Assembly (NCBI GenBank): GCA_947164955.1 | Contig: CAMUYT010000011.1 | Location: 1 to 32,934, forward strand | Source of the DNA: an uncultured Bacteroidales bacterium | GTDB lineage: Bacteria; Bacteroidota; Bacteroidia; Bacteroidales; F082 | Direction of reading: 5' to 3' | DNA: 32,934 nucleotides | Shown: in pieces, positions 1 to 8,900 of the stretch | Position numbering within the stretch: position 1 is the stretch's first letter | Layout of the letters: each line of letters begins with the position of its first letter | The notes under the pieces: generated by a model | Told to the model about the DNA's origin: nothing | Seen by the model: the letters and a program-made list of their open reading frames with translations, nothing else | Databases searched by the model: none | Position numbers and translations under genes: made by a program

Positions 1-279
1 GGTGAGACTTCCAAAACAAGATTGTCGGCGATGGCGGGTGGCTTGATGAAAGTGTCGGATCATATGTGCCTTCGCTTGGGCTTGGGCTATGGCAACAGCA
101 CCTTGCTGTGGCATACCGAGGACGGGCGTTGGCTTCGCAATACTGCATATAGTGCGGCAGGACTCGACTTGTCGGCTGGCGTGCAATTGCATTTGAACGG
201 TTTTGTTGTATCGGCCGAAGCTGTCACAACTCAATTTCAGACAGTTGAAGCCAAAATAGGAATAGGTTATGCGTTTTAG
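1..279 (+). CDS. Outer-membrane beta-barrel protein, 3' end only
   Basis: The reading frame is open from the left edge of the window, so the true start lies outside and only about 92 C-terminal residues are visible. They alternate polar and hydrophobic residues (GLDLSAGVQLHLNGFVVSAE), as in beta-strands of an outer-membrane barrel. The protein ends in Gly-Tyr-Ala-Phe, the terminal aromatic residue typical of barrel proteins recognised by the BAM complex. The final 11 bases overlap the start of the next lipoprotein gene, so the two are probably translationally coupled and may act together at the outer membrane. The barrel subfamily cannot be named from this fragment. Confidence is high that it is a coding 3' end and moderate that it is a barrel. 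Confidence 0.7.
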   Translation, partial: GETSKTRLSAMAGGLMKVSDHMCLRLGLGYGNSTLLWHTEDGRWLRNTAYSAAGLDLSAGVQLHLNGFVVSAEAVTTQFQTVEAKIGIGYAF

Positions 280-2668
280 AACTTTATTGTTATGCTCGCT
301 CTTCATGGCAGCGTTTATGTCGTGCAAGAAGGATCCCGCGCCTGAGATGCAACGTTTCCAGATCGTGAAGGAACAGGAAATGGTGGAAGTTGGACCAAGG
401 CAAGCGACCATCAGCGGCTCGTTCATTTATTCGGGGACAGTCAAGAGCTTGATAGTCAAGGCTGCTGACAACGAACAACTCGATGGATCCATCGACTATG
501 AAGCCGTCCTCGATGGAAAGAATTACACAGTCAGGCTTGAAGGACTGTCACCGGCGACCCATTATTATTATAGGTATGAGGCCGACTATGGTTCCGCCGA
601 CCTTTACGTCAGCGAGGTGGATGGTTTCACCACGTTAATGACAGTCCCTACTGTGATAACTGTAGAAGTGCTTGACATCGACAGCACCTCGGTGCGTGTC
701 AATTGCAAGATTGTCTCTGACGGAGGTGAGCCCATCACTGAATGCGGCGTATGCTGGAATGACCATGGAGTGCCCTCCGTAAGCGACAGTTGTCAGGTCT
801 GGCAAGGTGGAGAGACGGACGATTATTTCTGCCTTATGACGGGATTGCCGACATCTACCACCCTGTATGTGAGGGCTTATGCAAAAAATAGTGGTGGCGT
901 GGGTTACGGGCAGATTGTCGCGTTCCAAACAGGCTCGGAGGTGACCGCCCCAGTGGTTGCCACTTTAGCCGTCGATTCCATTGGGCCTTTCTATGCCCTT
1001 TGCTTGGGTAGGATCGTCTCAACGGGGGGCAGTCCGATCACCGAATGTGGCGTGTGTTGGAGCTTTTTGTCAGAGCCTACGATTTCAAGTAGCCATGTGG
1101 TGGTCGAAAACGGAGCGGCGGGCGATTTCAGTGCCCCGATGCGCGGACTGACACCGACAACGAATTATTATGTGAGGGCTTACGCTGTCAACTCAAAAGG
1201 CATCTCTTATGGCGAGATGCTCGAATTCGTGACCCTCAGCGACCAGGTACAAGGACTTAATGTGACCACCATGGAAGTGACGGATGTCACAGCGACAAGC
1301 GCAGTTGCACATGGCACAGTGACGGATGACACGGGTGAAGTTATCTTGGAGCGAGGCGTCTGCTTGTCGGAGGCCCCTTACCCTTCCATCAACAACAGGT
1401 GCTTCCCTGTGGGGAGTGGCGTTGGCAATATTGAGGTTACCATGGATAGTTTGGCCTATACCAAAGATTATTACGTCAGAGCCTATGCCAAGACGCGTGG
1501 ACAAGGCGTCGTTTATGGTGACAACGTCCTCTTCCGCACTCCAGCTGCCCTTCCTGTGGTCAGATTGATCTCCATCGATGAGATTACCGAGAGCACGGCT
1601 CATCTGTTGGGAGAACTCGTTGATGAGGGAGGTGCCTACGCTTACCCAGGCGGCTTCTGCTGGGGGCTCAATCCCAATCCTACCGTAGCCGACCACTATG
1701 CGCCACATTTGGACATTTATATCGACAACTTGATTCCTGGCACAACCTACCACGTGCGCGCCTGCGCCCAAAACAGCGCAGGTGTGGGCTATAGCAATGA
1801 AATGACTTTCACCACCCTAAATCTCACCCCGAATGATATTGTTGGATCCATAGGTGGGCTTTTTTCGATTAGCGAGACCGAGCAAGTGATGTTTTCACAA
1901 GGCAATCTCCAGTATCAGGCCTCAACCAACACTTGGCGTTTTGCGGAGCATCAGTGGGACATTGTCGGCGAGGACAACGTCAATATCTCTCCCACCTACA
2001 ATGGGTGGATTGACCTTTTTGGATGGGGCACTTCCAACAACGATCATGGCGCGGTGTGTTACCAGCCTTGGTCGTTAGGTAAAGATAATGATTATGATCT
2101 TTTTTATGCCTATGGTGACTCCGAAGCCAACCTCGAAGACTATACGGGAATGGCCGACTGGGGACGCAACCTCATCTCCAACGGTGGCAATGACGCCAAC
2201 GTATGGCGCACACTCACCAATGATGAATGGAATTATTTGCGCAATCGCCATATGACCGGTCCTTTTTATTCTAGTTATAGCGCTAATGTCAATGGAGTCA
2301 ATGGGAAGATCTTGTTGCCCGACAATTGGAGCTCAGACGTCTATAGTTTTGTGTTTGCTATCGGTGAGAATTGCTACGAAAGCAATATCATCGATGCCGA
2401 GCAATGGAGCGTGTTGGAGTCGTATGGAGCCGTTTTCCTGCCCGCAGGCGGACGGCGTAGGTCTAACCCCGATATTGTGCTTTACGGTCCTGGAATCAAG
2501 GGTTGCTATTGGTCGTCAACAATCCGTCCTGACGACTATGGCTCACAAACGGCGCGATGCCTTCAATTTGACCAAGAGATCCCAGGATTCTATAATGGTG
2601 ATGTGGAGGCATCGCGGCCTGCTGGTTGTAGCGTGCGCCTCGTCACCGTGGTTCCAGCAAAACGTTGA
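269..2668 (+). CDS. Surface-type lipoprotein with Fn3-like repeats and FISUMP-like C-terminal domain
   Basis: 799 aa. The N-terminus is a lipoprotein signal (RTLLLCSLFMAAFMSC) with the lipidated Cys at residue 19, followed by Lys-Lys-Asp. Residues about 35-520 are five fibronectin-III-like repeats of about 100 aa. Most carry a 'CGVCW' strand and end in 'TTYYVRAYA.N..GVGYG', a pattern common in Bacteroidota surface proteins. Residues about 522-799 form a separate module starting GLFSISETEQVMFSQGNLQY and containing 'WRTLTNDEW', 'ILLPDNW', 'YGAVFLPAGG', 'YWSS' and 'SVRLV'. This resembles the Fibrobacter succinogenes major paralogous (FISUMP)-like family. The start at 269 overlaps the upstream stop by 11 bp. 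The protein is probably outer-membrane anchored; ligand unknown. It is a tandem paralog of the next gene. Confidence 0.85.
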   Translation: MRFRTLLLCSLFMAAFMSCKKDPAPEMQRFQIVKEQEMVEVGPRQATISGSFIYSGTVKSLIVKAADNEQLDGSIDYEAVLDGKNYTVRLEGLSPATHYYYRYEADYGSADLYVSEVDGFTTLMTVPTVITVEVLDIDSTSVRVNCKIVSDGGEPITECGVCWNDHGVPSVSDSCQVWQGGETDDYFCLMTGLPTSTTLYVRAYAKNSGGVGYGQIVAFQTGSEVTAPVVATLAVDSIGPFYALCLGRIVSTGGSPITECGVCWSFLSEPTISSSHVVVENGAAGDFSAPMRGLTPTTNYYVRAYAVNSKGISYGEMLEFVTLSDQVQGLNVTTMEVTDVTATSAVAHGTVTDDTGEVILERGVCLSEAPYPSINNRCFPVGSGVGNIEVTMDSLAYTKDYYVRAYAKTRGQGVVYGDNVLFRTPAALPVVRLISIDEITESTAHLLGELVDEGGAYAYPGGFCWGLNPNPTVADHYAPHLDIYIDNLIPGTTYHVRACAQNSAGVGYSNEMTFTTLNLTPNDIVGSIGGLFSISETEQVMFSQGNLQYQASTNTWRFAEHQWDIVGEDNVNISPTYNGWIDLFGWGTSNNDHGAVCYQPWSLGKDNDYDLFYAYGDSEANLEDYTGMADWGRNLISNGGNDANVWRTLTNDEWNYLRNRHMTGPFYSSYSANVNGVNGKILLPDNWSSDVYSFVFAIGENCYESNIIDAEQWSVLESYGAVFLPAGGRRRSNPDIVLYGPGIKGCYWSSTIRPDDYGSQTARCLQFDQEIPGFYNGDVEASRPAGCSVRLVTVVPAKR

Positions 2669-2687
2669 ATGAAAAAATGACGATATT

Positions 2688-5108
2688 ATGGAAAAGAAAA
2701 CACGGGTTTGGTTCACTCTTGTTGCCTTGATGCTCCTTGCCGCGTGCAAGAAAGCCCCCATCCCAGGCATTGAACGCTTCAAGATACTCCCTGAAACGGA
2801 GCGGGTAGAGACGGGAAGCACCACAGCGCGCATCAGTGGACAATACGAATACTCAGGCAAAATCAATGGGATGCAAGTTCAGTTGGCGACCGATGCCTCG
2901 ATGTCGCAACCTACATCATTCGATGCGGTCATAGACGAAGATCGCTTCTCGGCGACATTGGAAGGATTGACAGCAGCAACGACCTATCACTATCGCTACG
3001 CTATCGACTATGGCGCCTCCGAACCATACCTGACCGAGACGAGCCATTTCACCACTTTGACTGAGGCTCCAGAGGTGAGGACCTTGGAAGCCACAAGTGT
3101 CGATGCCTCTACGTATAGGATAAAGTGTGAGCTGGTCTCCGATGGAGGCAATGTGTTGACGCAATGCGGCATTTGTTGGAATGAATATGGCAGCCCGACC
3201 CTTGCCGACAGCCTCGTGCTTCATCAGAACACTGAAATCGGGACTTATTATTGCCAGATGTCGAACCTTTCGATGGACAAGCGTTATCATGTCAGGGCTT
3301 TTGTCAAAACCCATCAGGAAGTGTATTATGGCGAGGCCCTTGACTTCACGACCGAAGGACTTGGCTTGCCGGTGGTGGCCACGGTCGCGATGGGCGAGGT
3401 GGCCTCGCAAACGGCCAAGGTGCTCTGTAATGTTGCGTCGCAGGGCAGTGCCCTTTTGTGCGAACGTGGGGCCTGTTGGAGCACCAACCCCGAACCGACG
3501 TTGCAAGACGACCATCTTGCAGCCGCCACGTGCGAAGTGGGCGACTACTGGATTACCATGGAAGGACTGACGCCGCAAACCACTTATTATGTCCGGGCTT
3601 ATGCCACTAACGGCAACGGCGTGGCCTATGGCGATGCAATAGCGTTCGAGACGACGGAGACACACCTCATGGGGCTGCAAGTCACCACGCTCGCGGCCAC
3701 CGACATCCAACCCACGAGTGCCCGCGTTGGTGGCATCATCACGGACGACAGCGGGCAGGTCATCATCAGGCGAGGCATCTGTTGGAGCTCTTGGTACAAT
3801 CCCTCGGTCGATAATATGACTACTTTGGCGGGAGAAGGTACAGGTAGCTTCACCGTGGAATTGACCGATTTGGAAAAAGCTACCAAGATTTACTATCGCG
3901 CCTATGCCGTGACTGACGAGCCTGCTGTTTATGGCAATGTTACCGTTTATGGCGAAGTGTTGAATTTCTTCACCCCGGCAACGGCACCTTCGGCGACTAC
4001 CTTTGAGCCTTGGGGCATAACCGGAAACAGCGCGTTCAGTGGGGGAGAAGTCCACGACAATGGCGGGCTTGAGTTATCGAATTGCGGCCTTTGTTGGAGC
4101 ACGCATCCCAATCCTACGGTGAGTGACGACACGGTCTGTTGCGGTGCCATGACGCGATTTACGCTGATGATGGATGGACTCTTGAGCAATACAACCTATT
4201 ATGTCAGGGCTTTTGCCGCCAACAATTTCGATGTGGGTTATGGTGAGGAATGGAGCTTTATAACCTCCAATACACCGCCTCAGCCTCCAACGGTGCCCGA
4301 AGGGGCCGTCAGAGGTTTGTTTGCCGTGAGCCCGACCGAACAAGTGTTGTTTTCGCAAGGGAACTTGCAGTATCAGGCATCGACTGCCACATGGCGTTTT
4401 GCCGAGCACCAGTACGACTACATCGGGGAAGACAATGCCAATATATCAGAGACTTATGAGGGTTGGATTGACCTGTTTGCGTTTGCCACATCAGGCTATG
4501 AACATGGGGGAGGCGTTACCCAGCCATGGAGATGGATCTGTGATGCAAGCCAATATTATGCCTATGGCGACCCGCATTGCAGCCTCGAGGACCGGACAGG
4601 GCAAGCCGACTGGGGCTACAATGCCATTAGCAACGGTGGCAACCAGACCGGACAGTGGCGGACGCTGACTTCGGCAGAAGCCGTATTCCTTTTGTATCAA
4701 CGTCCCACGGGAAGCGGGATGCGCTTTTGCAAAGCTGTTGTAGATGGGACCAATGGCGTGATTCTGTTTCCGCAAAGCTGGATCCAAGACTACTACCCAT
4801 TTGTAAGTTATAATGAATCCGTATCCTATTCGATGAACGTCCTTACGTTACAAGATTGGGAATTGGTGGAGTCATACGGTGCTGTTTTTTTGCCTGCGGC
4901 AGGATATCGGTATTCGTATGCTTTTTCAGTTATGGAAGTCAACTCGTATGGCTCGTATTGGTGTTCAACGCCTTTCTTCGAGAATGGTGGCTCTCCTGAT
5001 TATGCGGGTGCCATGGGCTTCGCTGATGATTTTAGCGGTGGCGGTGGCTACGGTTCCCGCTTTGAGGGGTTTAGTGTCCGCCTTGTCCGCGACGTGGAGC
5101 GGCCATAA
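2688..5108 (+). CDS. Surface-type lipoprotein, paralog of the upstream gene (Fn3-like repeats plus FISUMP-like domain)
   Basis: 806 aa, starting 19 bp after the upstream stop, so probably in the same transcript. The lipobox is VALMLLAAC with the lipid-carrying Cys at residue 20, again followed by Lys-Lys. The layout matches the previous protein: about five Fn3-like repeats with 'CGICWN', 'RGACWS', 'RGICWS' and 'CGLCWS' cores (residues about 35-530), then a FISUMP-like module from GLFAVSPTEQVLFSQGNLQY through 'WRTLTSAEA', 'ILFPQSW', 'YGAVFLPAAG', 'YWCST' and 'FSVRLV'. The two genes clearly arose by tandem duplication but have diverged substantially. The cysteine and tryptophan in each repeat core are kept, which suggests a structural role. 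Function is probably adhesion or glycan/protein binding at the cell surface; no catalytic motif was seen. Confidence 0.85.
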   Translation: MEKKTRVWFTLVALMLLAACKKAPIPGIERFKILPETERVETGSTTARISGQYEYSGKINGMQVQLATDASMSQPTSFDAVIDEDRFSATLEGLTAATTYHYRYAIDYGASEPYLTETSHFTTLTEAPEVRTLEATSVDASTYRIKCELVSDGGNVLTQCGICWNEYGSPTLADSLVLHQNTEIGTYYCQMSNLSMDKRYHVRAFVKTHQEVYYGEALDFTTEGLGLPVVATVAMGEVASQTAKVLCNVASQGSALLCERGACWSTNPEPTLQDDHLAAATCEVGDYWITMEGLTPQTTYYVRAYATNGNGVAYGDAIAFETTETHLMGLQVTTLAATDIQPTSARVGGIITDDSGQVIIRRGICWSSWYNPSVDNMTTLAGEGTGSFTVELTDLEKATKIYYRAYAVTDEPAVYGNVTVYGEVLNFFTPATAPSATTFEPWGITGNSAFSGGEVHDNGGLELSNCGLCWSTHPNPTVSDDTVCCGAMTRFTLMMDGLLSNTTYYVRAFAANNFDVGYGEEWSFITSNTPPQPPTVPEGAVRGLFAVSPTEQVLFSQGNLQYQASTATWRFAEHQYDYIGEDNANISETYEGWIDLFAFATSGYEHGGGVTQPWRWICDASQYYAYGDPHCSLEDRTGQADWGYNAISNGGNQTGQWRTLTSAEAVFLLYQRPTGSGMRFCKAVVDGTNGVILFPQSWIQDYYPFVSYNESVSYSMNVLTLQDWELVESYGAVFLPAAGYRYSYAFSVMEVNSYGSYWCSTPFFENGGSPDYAGAMGFADDFSGGGGYGSRFEGFSVRLVRDVERP

Positions 5109-5137
5109 ACTGGTTTGGATTTGTAATAATTGTTTTC

Positions 5138-5227
5138 GTCACCTTCGACTTCTCGAAAGACAAGCAAGACACCGAGCCGCAATGGATCGAATGGAACGGC
5201 AAACGGATCTTTGAGGTGATTGTTTGA
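5138..5227 (+). pseudogene. Possible 3' remnant of a lost gene
   Basis: Between the second lipoprotein and the first HTH gene, one frame reads VTFDFSKDKQD followed by EPQWIEWNGKRIFEVIV and a TGA stop at 5225-5227. The composition (Trp-rich, balanced charged and hydrophobic residues) is that of a real protein C-terminus rather than random intergenic sequence. There is no start codon or longer coding stretch upstream in this frame. It may be the tail of a gene removed by recombination. The downstream 130 bp is AT-rich and non-coding. This is only an impression from one short peptide, so confidence is low. Confidence 0.25.
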
Positions 5228-5357
5228 TATTTTTTCTTTCTCAGTGTCAGTTTGATACGGTTGTTTTCGAAAAATTTCAAAACTTTTTCGTCCACAAAAA
5301 CTGCCTTTGTCCCCTCTATTGTTTTGAATTATAGGGTAAACTCAAATTCGAAACGAT

Positions 5358-5609
5358 ATGAAGGACCAGAATACAACCTCGTCATTCCATTTAGGCAGCC
5401 TCATCAAGGCGGAGCTTGAACGCCACGGGCGCACGGCGGCGTGGCTCGCACGGCAGGTGCATTGCACACCCGAAAACATCTACAAAGTCATCACCCAGCA
5501 GTGGGTGACCATGCCGCTACTTTTCAAGATCAGCGAGGCTTTGGACCACGATTTCTTCAAGGACTGCTCGGACTACCTCCAGTCCGTGCTACCGAACAAA
5601 CCGTTGTAG
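5358..5609 (+). CDS. Small XRE-type helix-turn-helix regulator, first copy
   Basis: 83 aa. Residues about 11-62 form a compact Cro/CI-like helix-turn-helix: FHLGSLIKAELERHGRTAAW, then 'LARQVHCTPENIYKV' with the putative recognition helix at residues 37-44, then 'LLFKISEALDHDFF'. Small Bacteroidales XRE proteins share this form ('LI..EL...GR...WLA......N.Y'). There is no second domain, so it is probably a simple DNA-binding repressor or activator. It lies 249 bp after the lipoprotein stop, in an AT-rich leader where I cannot pick a convincing -7 element. A paralog starts 94 bp downstream. The placement just ahead of the giant adhesin operon suggests local control. The target is inferred, not shown. 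Confidence 0.8.
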   Translation: MKDQNTTSSFHLGSLIKAELERHGRTAAWLARQVHCTPENIYKVITQQWVTMPLLFKISEALDHDFFKDCSDYLQSVLPNKPL

Positions 5610-5685
5610 AAAAGTGATAAAATAATTCCGTTTTTCCTATAAAACTAGTTAGTATAACAATGAAATAACAAAAAAGGAATTGTCC

Positions 5686-5693
5686 TAATTTTG
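5686..5693 (+). promoter_or_regulatory. Bacteroidales-type -7 promoter element (TAATTTTG) for the second HTH gene and the 26-kb operon
   Basis: TAATTTTG matches the Bacteroidota -7 consensus TAnnTTTG exactly. No good -33 TTTG box is visible about 20 bases upstream. The element ends only 10 bases before the ATG at 5704, so the predicted transcript would have a leader of a few bases. It is the best-placed promoter for the second HTH gene and everything downstream to the terminator at 31856. The match is by eye. Confidence 0.5.
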
Positions 5694-5703
5694 TTGCGTT
5701 CTT

Positions 5704-5943
5704 ATGCATAAGGAAACGAACCAAGATATTGACTTCCACATGGGCAGGCTCATCAAGGCTGAGTTGACCCGGCAGGGGCGCACCGCCACGTGGCTGGCGC
5801 GTCAGGTGCATTGCACGCCCGAGAACATCTACAAGGTGTGCCGCCAGCAATACGTCACCATGCACCTCCTGTTCGAAATCAGCAAGGCGTTGGAGCGCGA
5901 TTTCTTCCGGGATTGCTCTTCGTATCTTGAAAGTATGGAATGA
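5704..5943 (+). CDS. Small XRE-type helix-turn-helix regulator, second copy
   Basis: 79 aa and collinear with the first HTH protein from the initial Met, which supports this start. It contains FHMGRLIKAEL, 'GRTATWLARQVHCTPENIYKV' (recognition-helix region about 38-45, identical to the first copy) and 'LLFEISKALERDFFRDCSSYLE'. Identical recognition residues suggest both proteins bind the same operator. Its stop is 19 bp before the ATG of the giant adhesin, so it is almost certainly co-transcribed with it. The HTH gene probably regulates its own operon. Alternatively it is a housekeeping-type small regulator with unrelated targets. Confidence 0.8.
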   Translation: MHKETNQDIDFHMGRLIKAELTRQGRTATWLARQVHCTPENIYKVCRQQYVTMHLLFEISKALERDFFRDCSSYLESME

Positions 5944-5962
5944 AAAATTTAAATGTAATAAT

Positions 5963-8900
5963 ATGAGAATAAGATTTTTACGTAGAAAGTGTTTTTTGTT
6001 TTTACTGTTGATGTTTGCAGTTGGATTGCAAGCTATGGCGACTGAATCCAGAGAAGGTAATCTTATTGCTTTCGCCGATGCCAATGTGAAACAGATTTGT
6101 GTGGCCAACTGGGACACCGACGGCGATGGTGAGCTGAGCTTCGAAGAAGCCGCCGCGGTGACTGTTTTGGGCAATGTGTTCCAAGGTAACGAGGACATTA
6201 CCAGCTTCGATGAGCTGCAGTATTTCACGGGATTGACTTCCATCAGAGATTCTGCGTTTAGCGGGACAAGTTTAACCTCGATAACCCTCCCCAACACGGT
6301 GACTTCCATAGGAGAGGGAGCATTTGAGGGTTGTACTAGTCTTGTCTCAATAGAAATCCCCAACTCGGTGACATCCATTGGAGAGAGAGCATTTGAATCT
6401 TGTACCAGTCTTGTCTCAATAGAAATCCCCAACTCGGTGACTTCCATAGGAGATTATGCGTTTGCAGAATCGGGCTTAACCTCGATAACCATCCCCAACT
6501 CGGTGACATCCATTGGAGATTACGCTTTTGCATGGTCTGGTTTAACCACGATAACGGTTTTGGCAGCAACGCCTCCGACAATAGGCGGACAGGCATTCCA
6601 AGATGTGGACAAGAGCATCCCAGTTTATGTGCGATCTGGCAGCATTGATCTCTTTACCAATGCTGAAGCTTGGAATGAGTTCACCAATTTCATTGTATTA
6701 ACTAATATCGAATTTGCCGATGCCAACGTGAAAGCCCTTTGCGTGGCCAACTGGGACACTGACGGCAACGGTGAGCTGAGCTTCGAGGAAGCAGCTGCAG
6801 TGACGGATTTGGGGGCTGTGTTCCAATACAATGAGGATATCATGAGCTTCGACGAACTACAGTATTTCACTGGCATAACTTCGGTTGTGTTCGAAAATGG
6901 AGGTTTCGCTGAAGGTTGTTTTATGGGCTGTCCTAACTTAACCTCACTTACGCTTCCCAGCTCTGTTACCGCAATCGGTGATTATGCCTTCTATGAATGC
7001 ACGAGTCTCACCTCTATTAATATACCCAACTCGGTGACAGCTATTGGAGAGAGTGCTTTTGAATATGCAGGCCTCACAATGGTTAACCTTCCCAATTCTG
7101 TCACTTCTATCGGAACGAGTGCATTTGCGAGCTGTGAGAACTTGATTTCGGTCATGCTTCCTGATGCATTGACAACAATAGGAGATAATGTGTTCGGTGT
7201 ATGCACAAGCCTCACCTCTATTAGAATACCAGGCTCTGTAACTTCAATAGGCGATGGTGCGTTTTCGTTTTGTATGGGTCTCACATCCTTGCATGTTGGA
7301 GCCACGGTGCCGCCCGCTTTGGCCTCTGACGTATTCATGGAGGTTAACAAGAGCATCCCCGTGTATGTGCCTGGAGGAACGACCAATGCCTATAGAGCAG
7401 CTGAGGGATGGGATGAATTCTTCAATTATATTGAAACCAGCATCTTTTTCGCCGATGCCAATGTGAAACAGATTTGTGTGGCCAACTGGGACACTGATAG
7501 CGATGGTGAGCTGAGCTTCGAAGAAGCCGCCGCAGTGACCGATTTGAGCAATGTGTTCCAAAACAATACGGAGATCACCAGCTTCAATGAGCTGCAATAT
7601 TTTACGGGATTGACTTCCATAGGAGAAGGTGCTTTTGAAGGATGTGATAACCTGAATTCAATTGTACTTCCTGAGACGTTGACATCTATTGGGGGTAATG
7701 CGTTTTCGACATCTGGACCCGATGTGTCTTCAGGACTGACTTCGATAACTATTCCTAACATGGTGACTTCCATCGGAGATGGGGCTTTTGCAGGGTTGGG
7801 ATTGAACTCGATAACCCTCCCCAACTCGGTGACTTCCATTGGCATCAATCCCTTTGCGGGTTGTACGAGTTTGGAAACCATCACGGTGGAAGAAGGAAAC
7901 ACGGTGTATGATTCGCGCGACAATTGCAATGCCATCATCGAAACTGCAACGAACACCTTGATTTCAGGATGCCAAAACACGATTATTCCCAATACCGTAA
8001 CATCAATTGGCGTCGAAGCGTTTGCGTGGTCTGGCTTGACCTCGATTATCATTCCCAACTCGGTGACTTCCATTGGAGATGGCGCATTTGGAATGACAGG
8101 GTTGACTTCTATGACCGTGATGGCAGAAACGCCCCCGACATTGGGTTATGATCCATTCCAGTCTGTAGACAAAAGCATCCCAGTATATGTGCCTTATGCA
8201 TCTTTGAGTGCGTATGAAGCCGCCGATGGTTGGAATGAGTTTACCAATTACATTGGTGTTGCATCTGGCGACATCACTGCCATAGCCGAACCTGCCGAAG
8301 CAGGCACAGTGACGGGAGCGGGACACTATGGGTACCAGACCTGCACTTTGACAGCAACGGCTTATGAGGGATACGTCTTTGTGCGTTGGATCGAAATCGG
8401 CGAGGAAGTGTCCACTAATGCCGTTTACACCTTCCCAGTGGTGGGTGATAGGAGCCTTGTGGCGCATTTTGCACTCATGGGTAACATTGTCTTTGCCGAT
8501 GAAAATGTGAAAACCATCTGTGTTGACAACTGGGATACCGACGGCGACGGTGAATTGAGTTATGCCGAAGCTACCGTAGTGACCGCTTTGGGCGGTGTGT
8601 TCCAAGGCAATACGGAGATCACCAGCTTCAATGAGTTGCAGTACTTTACGGGGCTGACCTCAATCGGAAACCAGGCCTTTGCAGGATGTGATAACCTGAA
8701 TTCAATTGTACTTCCTGAGACGTTGACATCTATTGGGGGTAATGCGTTTTCGACATCTGGACCCGATGTGTCTTCAGGACTGACTTCGATAACTATTCCT
8801 AACATGGTGACTTCCATCGGAGATGGGGCTTTTGCAGGGTTGGGATTGAACTCGATAACCCTCCCCAACTCGGTGACTTCCATTGGCATCAATCCCTTTG

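Noticed and set aside
2916-4055. Long open frame on the - strand (379 codons) opposite the second lipoprotein
   Set aside because: The translation lacks a signal peptide or domain pattern and mirrors the codon structure of the well-supported + strand gene. Other long - strand frames at 1193-1771, 5557-6447 and 7426-8073 are rejected for the same reason; the latter two simply mirror the LRR repeats.
5927-5962. In-frame TTG start upstream of the giant adhesin
   Set aside because: It would overlap the HTH gene and put a polar stretch before a clean signal peptide that begins at ATG 5963.
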